Positions 41,846 through 50,863 of a stretch of DNA of 64,000 nt are shown here, one piece after another. The translations under genes were made by a program, and so were the position numbers. Positions within the stretch are counted from its first letter, which is position 1; the number at the start of each line of letters is the position of its first letter. The DNA lies in the NCBI RefSeq assembly GCF_037102585.1, contig NW_027043819.1, forward strand, positions 2,046,001-2,110,000, given 5' to 3'. The notes beneath the pieces are model-generated. The model was given only the letters and a program-made list of their open reading frames with translations, was not told where the DNA came from and searched no databases. Source of the stretch: Saccharomycopsis crataegensis. Taxonomy: Eukaryota > Ascomycota > Saccharomycetes > Ascoideales > Saccharomycopsidaceae.

Positions 41846-43405
41846 ATGGTCGAAGGATTGCCAGCTATTCCTGTCACTTCAAATCTGGAAGCTACTCCCG
41901 AAATGGAGTTGGCCAAACAATATAATGTCTCAAAGAGTTTGTTCGGGGCGTTGTTCAATACCAAAGATCGTCAATTTGTGCTAAAGTTAGAAAGCTCGCT
42001 ATTAGACTTCATTGAATCAAATGTCAACTCTTACAAATTGAGTCCTATGAATTCATATTTCAGATTATTGACACATCAAATCGCTGAATATCATGGACTT
42101 AGACACATATTATCTAATGACGGAGCTTCCGTCGTTGTTTTCAAAACATTCACTCCTCCAAATCAATTGAATATCACTGGTGATGAAGATAAATTAATAG
42201 CCGGGGAAGATGCCGCTCAAGAAGCTAATAAAAGCGAAGGCTCCGAAGATGAAAGCAAGAAAAAAGAAGTCTCTAATAAGGAAGATGGGACTGAAAAAAT
42301 TGAAAAAAGCGCACCTAAACCAAGATTAGCGGACATTCCAATTCCTAATGGTGTCTTGAGTAAAAAAATTCATCCAGGTTACAAGAATCAAAATAATTAT
42401 ACATATCAAAGAAATGCCAATGGCACATACAGAAACAATCAACAGATCTATGTCAATGGATATAATAGATATTACAATGAAAAGGCCATGGATGCTTCAC
42501 CAGAAGACCAGGCCGATGAGCAAAATTCTGATACAATTAATTCACAGGTCAATTCAAGTAGCAGTCTGATAAACTTACAAAATGTGAAAATTATGAAAAG
42601 AAATGGTCAAGAAAAGTATATTGCCAACGATAAAAATGGTGAAAGTAAAGAAATGTCAGATCTTAACAGTAGTGTGGAAGAATTAAGTTTGAACCTGGAC
42701 AAAACTGCCGACTCCAAAATAACAGAACTTCAGCATGAAAGAGCTTCCAAGGAAGAGCTATACAAAAAAGCCAAAGAAAGAATATATAGTGAACAGAATG
42801 ACGAAGGTGATCAAGCTGAAGACGGAGAAGAAGATGGAGAAGGAGACGAAGAAGAAGAGGGGGATAATTCAGACCAGAAGCAGAATACCTTTAAACCAGA
42901 ATATAAAAAGCAATATCAACCTAGACATTATAATAGCAGGAACTATTATCATAATAACCACTATCAAAAATACAACCAAGGATATAATGGGTACATTGAC
43001 AACAAAAATAATTTCAATAACTATATGCCTCAAAGACCAATGATGAATGCACCAATGTATCCACAAATGTCACCTCCTTCACAACATTCTCCATATTTAC
43101 CTAATCAACAGCTACCAATGAATGCCTATTATGCAAGCATGGCAACTCAAGGCCATCTTCCTCCTCCTCATCCATCTCACCCTCAATTTATGGGACAACC
43201 AATGAAGTACCAATATTCCCAGCCTCCTCCACAAATGTATTCTCCAATTCCCCCAAATATGGCATATTATGGTGGCGGCCCAGTGATGATGAATAATAAC
43301 CAGGGTCGTAGGTTCAATAAAAATTCTAGAAACTACAACAATAACAATGGTCTGGGAAATGGTTTTAATAATAGCGATAAAGTCGATGATGGAAACAAAA
43401 AATGA
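41846..43405 (+). CDS. RBS1: R3H-domain protein, Rbs1-like
   Basis: 519 aa from the ATG at 41846 (MVEGLPAIPV). S. cerevisiae Rbs1 is an R3H protein that assists RNA polymerase III assembly and binds mRNA. The R3H domain lies at about 45-110, with LLDFIESNV, YFRLLTHQIAEYHGLRHIL and VVVFKTFTP. A SUZ-like stretch follows (KPRLADIPIP), then long disordered regions: an acidic EDGEEDGEGDEEEEGD block, and a C-terminal Asn/Tyr/Pro/Gln-rich region typical of RNA-granule proteins. An in-frame extension to a TTG at 41807 exists but lacks an ATG. Assignment to RBS1 rests on domain order and R3H similarity. Confidence 0.75.
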   Translation: MVEGLPAIPVTSNLEATPEMELAKQYNVSKSLFGALFNTKDRQFVLKLESSLLDFIESNVNSYKLSPMNSYFRLLTHQIAEYHGLRHILSNDGASVVVFKTFTPPNQLNITGDEDKLIAGEDAAQEANKSEGSEDESKKKEVSNKEDGTEKIEKSAPKPRLADIPIPNGVLSKKIHPGYKNQNNYTYQRNANGTYRNNQQIYVNGYNRYYNEKAMDASPEDQADEQNSDTINSQVNSSSSLINLQNVKIMKRNGQEKYIANDKNGESKEMSDLNSSVEELSLNLDKTADSKITELQHERASKEELYKKAKERIYSEQNDEGDQAEDGEEDGEGDEEEEGDNSDQKQNTFKPEYKKQYQPRHYNSRNYYHNNHYQKYNQGYNGYIDNKNNFNNYMPQRPMMNAPMYPQMSPPSQHSPYLPNQQLPMNAYYASMATQGHLPPPHPSHPQFMGQPMKYQYSQPPPQMYSPIPPNMAYYGGGPVMMNNNQGRRFNKNSRNYNNNNGLGNGFNNSDKVDDGNKK

Positions 43406-44035
43406 TTATAATTTTGGTGTTAATATGATAATCATAACAGTCGGTAGGGGACCCTATTTATAGCATGTATCTTTTGTTTATTTGTAAAATATAATAGCAA
43501 TGTGCTCAACTTACTTTTTTTTTTTTTGTTGCCCTGCCAGTGTATTCAATCTATCGTATTAGGGATATTGTTTCCGTAATACAAATTCCCATATTTTATT
43601 GTGTTTTTTCTCATAACTAAAGCATCGAACTACAAGCGTGGCTGAAAAATGTCAGCCTCGTTCCGGTAGTGAAGTATGATCCTATGGTAAATGCCATGTT
43701 ACCACAAATAAACATGCTCACCGGAGTATTATTTTTTTTGACATATGCAGCATACGCTATCGCCAACAGATCGTGCATTTGCCTTTATGCGACACAGAAA
43801 GTTGGTTATATCATTGAAAATCCTAACCACGGAGATATAAAATTAAGCCAAAAGATATGTGTAAATATAAAACTAAAAATGAAAAAAAAAAAAAAATATC
43901 AAAAGATGATAAAAATGTATGAAATGGGAAGCATGGAAATTTGTATGTTTGTGTATCTAATCTAAAGTGAATTTAAAGGAAAAAAAAAAAAGAATTGAAG
44001 TGTTTTTGTGAATACAGTAGAGGAAATAAAAATGA
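43406..44035. other. Convergent 3' region RBS1-like / cyclin
   Basis: About 630 bases between convergent genes, with A/T tracts at 43517-43528, 43880-43893 and 43980-43992. The 98-codon frame at 43669-43965 looks like noise. No RNA gene was recognised. Confidence 0.45.
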
Positions 44036-45163
44036 TCAACATTCGTAAACCTCCAAACTATAATACTGCTCGCGATATTCAGGGATTTCCTCTTCTTGAC
44101 TCACCTTCTTTTCGTTGACTTTTCCTTCAAAATCAATATATTTGTATGGGTTTGATAAAGAAGCGGCGTAGTAGTTACTATTAGTGGTAACCACTGTTTC
44201 AGGTTTCTTGAAGTTTGTAGTTGGTGTTTGGATAAATTTTTCTAACGAGCTTGTAACGTTTTGAGGAATGTTCTGGATCTTGATTCCAGAATCATTTGAC
44301 ACACTGTAAACACTGGTAGTAGTAGAGTTTGGAGAATAGCTGGAGACAGAGCTCTGTTCTTCGGTGTAAGATGAGCTTGGACTGACTTCGGAAGAAGTTG
44401 AAGAAGAAGAATTTGGCTCTGATGGAGAATCCTTTGCTTGGTATATTGGCTTTGGAGATGGTTGAGGAGTTGGCAATGAAACTTTCTCTGGGGTGGCAGA
44501 AGTAGTAGTTGCGCCGGAACCATAGACTGAATTGAACTTGGCGTTGAAATCTTCGATATAGTTATTGAAAGGAGTGATCTTTGATTGTAAATTATTGTTG
44601 AATTTGACCAATTTTGATATGTTGAAATTCAAAGTCAAAGGCTGATGTTTCAAAATAACATTCAAAAGAACGAGTTCCAACTCATTGATCTTTCTGATTG
44701 GAATTTTTGTGAGCCTAGACCAGTACTTGGCCTTCATTGCAAAATCATTAGCGGACTTGTTGGCAACCATTAAGCAAACAACATAATTCAAAAACAAGTT
44801 GTCCTCCTTGGTTTTGTAATACGAAGGATATGCTTCATCTTCTGGCAAATTGCTATTTTCAAAGTTCTTGGTATAATCCTGGATCAAATCCAAAAAGTAT
44901 AAAGAGTTAATCACGATAAAATTTGGAAATCTCAATCTGACCAACATCTTCTTAATCTTAATCAAGAACTGGGTTCTCAATCTAGTTAATTCGAAATCTT
45001 GCAATTCATTCTTGGTGTTGACTTTGACATCAAACCAACTGTTCAAACAATACAATCCAACAAAGTTTCCATTTAGTACTCTGTTATAATCATTTTTTTC
45101 GTCATTGATGAAGTTGACAATGTTTTCTCTTACTTGGTCGGGAGAAGCCGTCAAAGATCTCAT
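44036..45163 (-). CDS. Cyclin-box protein, possibly Pho85-type (Pcl/Clg1-like)
   Basis: 375 aa. The N-terminal 200 residues form a cyclin fold: RLRFPNFIVINSLYFLDLI is the conserved first-helix region of the box. LFLNYVVCLMVANKSAND and KYWSRLTKIPIRKINELELV follow, the latter being the Pho80/Pcl-style W-x-x-hydrophobic-T-x-I-P pattern. The C-terminal half is Ser/Thr/Pro/Tyr-rich with many SP/TP sites and looks disordered. By inference it is a regulatory subunit for Pho85 or a related kinase. I cannot choose between CLG1 and PCL members, so no symbol is given. Confidence 0.7.
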   Translation of the reverse strand: MRSLTASPDQVRENIVNFINDEKNDYNRVLNGNFVGLYCLNSWFDVKVNTKNELQDFELTRLRTQFLIKIKKMLVRLRFPNFIVINSLYFLDLIQDYTKNFENSNLPEDEAYPSYYKTKEDNLFLNYVVCLMVANKSANDFAMKAKYWSRLTKIPIRKINELELVLLNVILKHQPLTLNFNISKLVKFNNNLQSKITPFNNYIEDFNAKFNSVYGSGATTTSATPEKVSLPTPQPSPKPIYQAKDSPSEPNSSSSTSSEVSPSSSYTEEQSSVSSYSPNSTTTSVYSVSNDSGIKIQNIPQNVTSSLEKFIQTPTTNFKKPETVVTTNSNYYAASLSNPYKYIDFEGKVNEKKVSQEEEIPEYREQYYSLEVYEC

Positions 45164-46122
45164 TGTTGTGTTTAGTTGTTGATTGGAAATAAGTTATAAA
45201 AAGAAAAGTGATCACTTGATAACCAGTAATTATTTAACTATTATTGGGATGGTGTCAAAGCTTTATTTTCATTTTTTTTCCTTTAAGGAGGACTTTTCAG
45301 ATAGTATTTATATCTTGGTATTCTGTTGCAGAAACCCAGCAACTAGGAACCCAAGGAGATGACGAGCAAAATTAGATGTAATCTTCATGCAAGAAGAAAA
45401 AGGAAATAACAGATGGTACTATTTCTTTGAGGAATATTTGGTGATGAGTAACCCATGGCCTCCTAACTTAACCGTAGGTTCGTCCAGACCAATGCATGAA
45501 TTATGCATGTCATGCGAATGGTGGTAAGGCGAAAAAGGGTACTAACCAAGGGTTTTTCACTGAAGCGGTTGGAACAACGCAGTAAGGCCCAGTGTCAGTT
45601 GGCTATTAATAGGGGTAAGAAAGTAATTCAATTATGTTAGAGCCTTTCTTCAAAGAACATTGTTTTATTGTGATACGAACACCCTTTACCAGAAAAAAAA
45701 AAAAAGATATCGCAGGCTACTGATTTATTTCAGTATTTTTTGAAGGGAATTCAGTGCCCATAGTTGAATATTAACATCAATTAAGTTAGTTACAAACACT
45801 TTTGTGTAATCCACTCGTCCCACCCTTAATTGGTGTGTATAGAGCCAATCTCCTGAATTAATTTTCTATTTTTACTATTATTGTCGCTCACTACTTATCG
45901 TGGGGTTCCCGAACACGCATTGGCGACTTTTTCGCGGTTTTTCGAGTCTCCCACGTGACAAAGAAAGATTTCCCCAAAGTTGGTGAATTGTAAGAATTGT
46001 CGGTACCTATATCTGGAGAGAACTTGTCAAGGGGGAAAGGCAACAAGGGACGCGTTAGGATCTCTATAGAATTAGACACGGTATTAGATAGAATTCAGAA
46101 ATTGCAATTTTTGGTAAAAGTC
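45164..46122. promoter_or_regulatory. Divergent region cyclin / EVE-domain gene
   Basis: An ATGCATG cluster at 45492-45509 and a CACGTG at 45952-45957. The frame of the EVE gene stays open back to a TTG at 45997, but the first ATG is at 46123. No RNA gene was recognised. Confidence 0.45.
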
Positions 46123-46887
46123 ATGGCACCAAGAACCACTAGAAAGAAAAGTGATTCCAAAATCACAAAACCGGAAACCACTAGAAAGAAAAGTGATTCC
46201 AAAATCACAAAACCGGAAACCACAACAAAGAAACCTAAACAGCTACTGGACTCCATCAATAAAGACAAGACCAATAACGATGAAGTAATAAAACCTGTTC
46301 CTCTGAAACCTCCCAAGCTTCCTGTAAATGAAGATGGTCACAGATACTGGTTGATTAAATCGGAGCCGGTCAATCGAATACAAAAAGGACAGGATATATC
46401 TTTTTCGCTTGAAAGTTTGATGAAAGTCGAATCAGAACCATGGAACGGTGTCAGGAATTATGAGGCAAGAAATAATTTGCTAGCAATGGTAGAAGGGGAT
46501 CTCTGCTTGTTTTATCACTCCAACTGTAAAGTTCCGGGGATCGTTGGGGTTGCCAAAGTTTACAATCAAGCGGTCCCTGATGAAGGGCAGTTTATCCCTG
46601 AGGATCCATACTATGATCCGAAATCAACAAAGGAGAAGCCTAAATGGTGGTGCCCTCGCGTTTCGTTTCACAGAAGGTTCAGAAGAAAAGTAAGTCTTCA
46701 AGAATTAAGGCTGGCTAGTACCGAGTCAGAACCATTGAGGGACTTCATGTTGGTGACCAGGGGAAGACTAAGTGTTATACCTGTCGGAAAGCACGAATTT
46801 GAGGAGATAATCAAGCTAGAACAAAATGGGAGTATTAGTGATGATATAGATTGTGATATTTCTAGGGATTTTATAACCGCAAAGTAA
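46123..46887 (+). CDS. EVE-domain (PUA-like, THYN1 type) protein
   Basis: 254 aa from the ATG at 46123. EVE domains are PUA/YTH-like folds that read modified bases; THYN1-type proteins are nuclear. The basic N-terminal 45 residues contain an exact 14-residue duplication (TRKKSDSKITKPET twice), resembling a nuclear localisation or DNA-binding tail. The EVE domain spans about 67-240: YWLIKSEP at its start, WNGVRNYEARNNL, GDLCLFYHSNCKVPGIVGVA, then PYYDPKS with KWWCPRVSF, and RGRLSVIPV near the end. These are the standard THYN1 signatures. Substrate and role in yeast are not established. Confidence 0.88.
   Translation: MAPRTTRKKSDSKITKPETTRKKSDSKITKPETTTKKPKQLLDSINKDKTNNDEVIKPVPLKPPKLPVNEDGHRYWLIKSEPVNRIQKGQDISFSLESLMKVESEPWNGVRNYEARNNLLAMVEGDLCLFYHSNCKVPGIVGVAKVYNQAVPDEGQFIPEDPYYDPKSTKEKPKWWCPRVSFHRRFRRKVSLQELRLASTESEPLRDFMLVTRGRLSVIPVGKHEFEEIIKLEQNGSISDDIDCDISRDFITAK
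46136..46219. repeat. 42-base exact tandem duplication inside the EVE gene
   Basis: Positions 46136-46177 are repeated exactly at 46178-46219, giving two identical 14-residue blocks. A further partial copy (CCACAACAAAGAAA) follows. Zero divergence suggests a recent event. Confidence 0.97.
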
Positions 46888-47257
46888 CGAACGTAATATT
46901 TGTTTAATTAATGTTTCCATCAGTTGGCTATTTCTTCTATTGTAAATTTAACATCATTATTATTTTGTTTTCAACAAAAACATACAGCATTTCTAGTAAA
47001 ATTATTTTTAAAATACATCCCGACCATTCAATGATTGCATATATATATATATGTATATAACTGATCATAGTCAAATGCCTAAGGGCATGTTGAGGGGGTC
47101 TGCATGTATTGGGGCACGGGGATTTTGTTCTGGAAGATTCTCCGCGAAAAATGCTGGAAATCCTTTAAAAGATTGCGACACAGATTTGCTTATGACAAAA
47201 TAAAATACATTACAAACATAAACATCTGAAAGAAAATAATAACAACAATAATCAATT
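46888..47257. promoter_or_regulatory. CPR6 promoter with heat-shock element
   Basis: Contains a TA run at 47039-47052 and a heat-shock element at 47128-47140. The remaining DNA is the EVE gene 3' flank. Confidence 0.55.
47128..47140. promoter_or_regulatory. Heat-shock element (TTCnnGAAnnTTC)
   Basis: TTCTGGAAGATTC is a perfect three-unit Hsf1 site. A fourth GAA follows five bases later and a fifth at about 47156. It lies 118-130 bases before the CPR6 ATG. CPR6 is an Hsf1 target in S. cerevisiae, so the element fits. Confidence 0.75.
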
Positions 47258-48358
47258 ATGTCTAGTGATCGCCAAAGAACCTTTTTCGATATCTCCATTG
47301 GTGGCACTCCAAAGGGAAGAATTGCCTTTGAGTTATACAATGACATTGTTCCAAAGACTGCTGAAAATTTCAGGGCCTTGTGTACTGGTGAAAAAGGCGT
47401 TGGTGCATCTGGAAAACCATTACATTACAAAGGAAGTATTTTCCACAGAGTTATTAAGGATTTTATGATCCAAGGTGGGGACTTCACTAATTTTAATGGT
47501 ACTGGTGGGGAATCTATTTATGGAGAAAAGTTTGAAGATGAAACCAAGGAACTGAAACACGATAAACCTTTCTTGTTATCCATGGCCAATGCTGGTCCAG
47601 ACACCAATGGCTCTCAATTTTTCATCACCACCGTTCCAACCCCACATTTGGATGGTAAGCACGTCGTGTTTGGTAAGGTGATAAGTGGTAAGGGTCTTGT
47701 GAGATCCATTGAGCGCATGGAAACTCAAAGTGATAAACCATTGCAAGATGTTGTCATCGAAAACTGTGGTGAATTGTCTCCAGAAGAAGAAATCAGTGTT
47801 GGCGGTGTTGATGATGGTACTGGTGATATTTACGAAGACTACTTGCAAGATGATGATCAAGTGAACATGGAAGACCCTGAATCTGTCTTCAAGGCTATTG
47901 AGAGCGTCAAGAGTATTGCCACCAAGTTGTTCAAGGCTGGTGATAATGAAAAAGCTTATCAAAAATACAACAAAGTCATGAATTATGTTGATGAATACTT
48001 CCCAGATGACTTGTCGGAGGCCAACATTGAAAGATTGAATAAATTGAAGTTATCGGCGTATTTGAACGTTGCTTTGGTTGGTTTAAAGGTTGGCAAAAAT
48101 AAGGAAGTTATTAAGGCCTCAACTAACGCTCTAGCAAGTGAAGTTATTGATGACAAACAAAAGGCTAAGGCTTTATACAGACGTGGTTTGGGCTACTCCA
48201 ATGCTAAAGATCCAAATAACGCTTTGGAAGATTTGAGCGAGGCCGAAAAATTGAATCCTGGTGATGCCGCCATTTCAAAAGCTATCCAAGACGTTAAGAA
48301 AGCGGAGAAATTGAGAAAGCAGAAAGAAAAAAACGCTATGGCTAAGTTCTTCTCTTGA
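47258..48358 (+). CDS. CPR6: Cyclophilin-40 type peptidyl-prolyl isomerase Cpr6
   Basis: 366 aa. Cpr6 is an Hsp90 co-chaperone with prolyl isomerase activity. The cyclophilin domain covers about 7-172 with catalytic residues in [33 protein letters not shown] and [11 protein letters not shown] linker follows, then three TPR motifs (about 215-350) that bind the Hsp90 MEEVD tail. They include [32 protein letters not shown] and [19 protein letters not shown]. Length matches S. cerevisiae Cpr6 (371 aa). A heat-shock element lies upstream. CPR7 is less likely because the isomerase residues are intact. Confidence 0.95.
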   Translation: MSSDRQRTFFDISIGGTPKGRIAFELYNDIVPKTAENFRALCTGEKGVGASGKPLHYKGSIFHRVIKDFMIQGGDFTNFNGTGGESIYGEKFEDETKELKHDKPFLLSMANAGPDTNGSQFFITTVPTPHLDGKHVVFGKVISGKGLVRSIERMETQSDKPLQDVVIENCGELSPEEEISVGGVDDGTGDIYEDYLQDDDQVNMEDPESVFKAIESVKSIATKLFKAGDNEKAYQKYNKVMNYVDEYFPDDLSEANIERLNKLKLSAYLNVALVGLKVGKNKEVIKASTNALASEVIDDKQKAKALYRRGLGYSNAKDPNNALEDLSEAEKLNPGDAAISKAIQDVKKAEKLRKQKEKNAMAKFFS

Positions 48359-48833
48359 TTTAGCGCTAAAGATTGAATCTCTTTGTCGCTATGATTTGTT
48401 TAATAGATTATGATATGAATGATAAAATTTTGGATATATCCTGTATTTGAAGCATCACTGTAAGAATTTCAGTTACCATTGTGGGTTCTCACGACGACGT
48501 CTTGCAACATTTTAATTAGGATCTTTGATCAAGTTTCCAGGCGTGTTTGTGGCGTTTGTCTTGCATGAGGCCATGGAAATAGAGAAACAGAAAGGTTCTC
48601 CTTATTAATATATATTAATAGCAACTATCAAAAATAATGAATCTGTAATATTAGCACTCCTCAATATTTGGGTTTTTTCTTTCTTTCTCATTGTGCTTTC
48701 CTTTTATTGTCTGCTTTACTAAGCTGGGCTTTGAATTTTCACGACATCCGCATCTCATCTTCAATTAATACGCCCTTAACTACATTTGAACGAATTTTGA
48801 GCTCTCAAGAAGCCACTGGAATAGCTTTCTGTC
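48359..48833. other. Intergenic region CPR6 to the two-exon orphan
   Basis: About 475 bases with no recognised gene or clear motif. A short frame at 48668-48856 overlaps the next start and is not called. Confidence 0.45.
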
Positions 48834-49985
48834 ATGAGTTACTTAAAACTCTCTAAATCTAGTGAAAGGGAAGATCTTTCACGTTTCTTACAGAAGTATA
48901 ATACTATCCAGTTTGGATTTTACGAGAAACCTCTGGGATTTGAACAAAAGCCACAATCAGTCACCATCTCTGATCTCAATAGGATAATCAATAGACTTGA
49001 ATTGCAAAATATTAATATGTCTCAAATTCAAAACGCTTCAAAATCATTCATCTCTCAAAATTTCAGCTTAACTACTTCTCAAGAAATTGAAAATCAAAAT
49101 GTATCTGGAGAGCAACCATCAACAAACTCTTCAGAGTTGATTAAAATTACTCAAAGTATGATCATTCACTATCCTCCTTTTCCAGAAAATACTCATCAGC
49201 CAAAAATTTCAATTAGAGATAAATTAATTAGAAGACATCAAATTTACGGTGACAATTTTGATGGATTAGTTCATTTCATGGAAGAGAGATTGATCAGATA
49301 TAGACCGCCAAATTCCCAACATAATGTTGATAATGTACTTTCTGGAAATCATGTATTCCAAAAAGAGTCTTCGATAAAGGCTATCAAAAAAAAGAGCGTC
49401 TCACAAGGAAGTTCAGAATCAAGCTCTGTCTCGAAATTGTGTTCACTATTTGGAAAAAAGGGAAACGTCAACTGTGAAAATATAAGCAAGAATACTATTA
49501 ATAAAATTGTGAATGGACAGTATAGTGATAATACCACATATCCTGAAGAAATACATATTTCAGAAGATTTCGAAGGGCTTTCAGCAGAGCAGGTGAGCAG
49601 AGAATATGCTGCAGAAGAAGATACTGAAAGAACAGTTCATCCACATCAGCGCGTATTACCAGGTAAGTAAATCAAGATGTGTGTTTTGCACGGGGGCGTC
49701 TGTGTTTTCATTCAAGACAGTTGCTTTGTATCTCATAAATATTATAAACTAACCATGTATACTTTAGAAGTAAAGACAACCTCCACAAGAAAAATGGAAA
49801 ATCCTACGAATATAATTAATGCTCTTGCAGCTACTCATAAGGATATCAAGATATTATTTGAAAATGAAAAGGAGGATATAAATTATCAAGATTGTGACAG
49901 TGAGCCAGAAGAGGATGAGCGATTTTTCTGCGGACTCCAGTGGAATACATTTTGGAATACAATCGAGCATCTTTGGGGTCGATGA
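48834..49985 (+). CDS. Unidentified two-exon protein
   Basis: 348 aa after removing an intron at 49663-49767 (105 nt; GTAAGT donor, AACTAACC branch site, CTTTAG acceptor). Exon 1 is 48834-49662 and exon 2 is 49768-49985. The join keeps frame (LPG then EVKTTSTRKMENP becomes LP-EVKTTS). I do not recognise the protein. It starts MSYLKLSKSSEREDLSRFLQ, has a conserved-looking central segment IRDKLIRRHQIYGDNFDGLV near 125-145, and has a Ser/Lys-rich middle. The C-terminus is acidic and then aromatic, with DSEPEEDERFFCGLQWNTFW. It has no signal peptide, membrane span or zinc motif. Neighbours are CPR6 and SRX1, both stress genes, but separate promoters give no firm link. Confidence 0.7.
49663..49767 (+). 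other. Intron of the two-exon orphan
   Basis: GTAAGT donor, AACTAACC branch site about 15 bases before the TTTAG acceptor. Unspliced, the frame stops at the TAA within the donor region (49668-49670), so splicing is needed for the C-terminal 72 residues. Confidence 0.8.
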
Positions 49986-50183
49986 TACTGCCAATATGGA
50001 TGTTATGTAGCCACGCAGGGTCGGGCACCCGCATAAAATATCAGAGAATAAAACTGTAATATTAGAAAAAAATACACAATAAAGAACACAAAATCAAAAA
50101 AAGAAATAGGAAAATTTATCATTAATATCGTAATATAAACTCAACAAGAAGAAACAAACAAGTGAACAGAAAAATAGAAAATT

Positions 50184-50555
50184 TCAATCAAACATAGCAT
50201 CCACAGAAGCACCAGTATATAATTTTATTTGTTTCTTCGTGGCAGGGATGATTTTACATTTAACCAATTTTTTTCCTCCCAATCTATCGTAAGCTTGAAA
50301 TCTATGACAACCACCAAAGGCAAAATAGTAAGTTTTGCCATTCTCCCTAACTTTCATAACATCTACTGGTGGTAATTCTCCTTTCAATTCTGAGGCTTCA
50401 GCCAAAGTACAGGTAGCGGAGGCAGCAGGAGTTCCAGTCAACGTGGAAACCATGGCATCGATTTTCGAATGATCTAAAACAGGAGGAATAGGTCTTCTGA
50501 TTTGTTCAAGTGGAAGATATTCTATCTTATTAAGCAAACTTGTTTGAAGTGACAT
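50184..50555 (-). CDS. SRX1: Sulfiredoxin
   Basis: 123 aa. Srx1 uses ATP to reduce cysteine-sulfinic acid in over-oxidised peroxiredoxins (Tsa1), in the cytosol. The signature FGGCHR carries the catalytic cysteine C83. The ParB-like fold is visible as IRRPIPPVLDHSKIDAMVST and ELPPVDVMKV followed by YYFAFGGCHRFQAYDRLG. Length matches S. cerevisiae Srx1 (127 aa). The promoter (50556-50863) shows no exact Yap1 site (TTACTAA/TTAGTAA), only a near match at about 50640, so Yap1 control cannot be claimed. Confidence 0.97.
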   Translation of the reverse strand: MSLQTSLLNKIEYLPLEQIRRPIPPVLDHSKIDAMVSTLTGTPAASATCTLAEASELKGELPPVDVMKVRENGKTYYFAFGGCHRFQAYDRLGGKKLVKCKIIPATKKQIKLYTGASVDAMFD

Positions 50556-50863
50556 GTTTTAAGTATTCAAGTATTTTATTTGGGGGTGAGTTTTGTAGAT
50601 GAATTGCCGTAAAATTTCCAATGCGGTTTTAAACAGAAAACTAGTAAATGAGAAAGAAGGAACTATAACGAATAAAGAGAAACATAAATTTACCTTACCA
50701 AAGCAGATTTCCTTGGTTATTTATAATGATAAAATCCCATTTTATTGCTTAGAAATTCTTGACGCATCTAGAATTCTTTTGTAGCGCGGATAGCCATTCG
50801 TCGCATACATTAATAAGTAGCGTACGTCATTATTATCATTATATTATTTCATACATATCATAA
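50556..50863. promoter_or_regulatory. SRX1 promoter region
   Basis: About 308 bases between SRX1 and the 3' end of the Cdc1/Ted1-like gene. A TACGTCA half-CRE lies near 50823-50829. The 61-codon frame at 50599-50784 is not supported. Confidence 0.4.

Noticed and set aside
45434-45620. Possible tRNA gene around the GGTTCGTCC-like sequence
   Set aside because: No cloverleaf can be built: acceptor and anticodon stems do not pair and the A box is absent.
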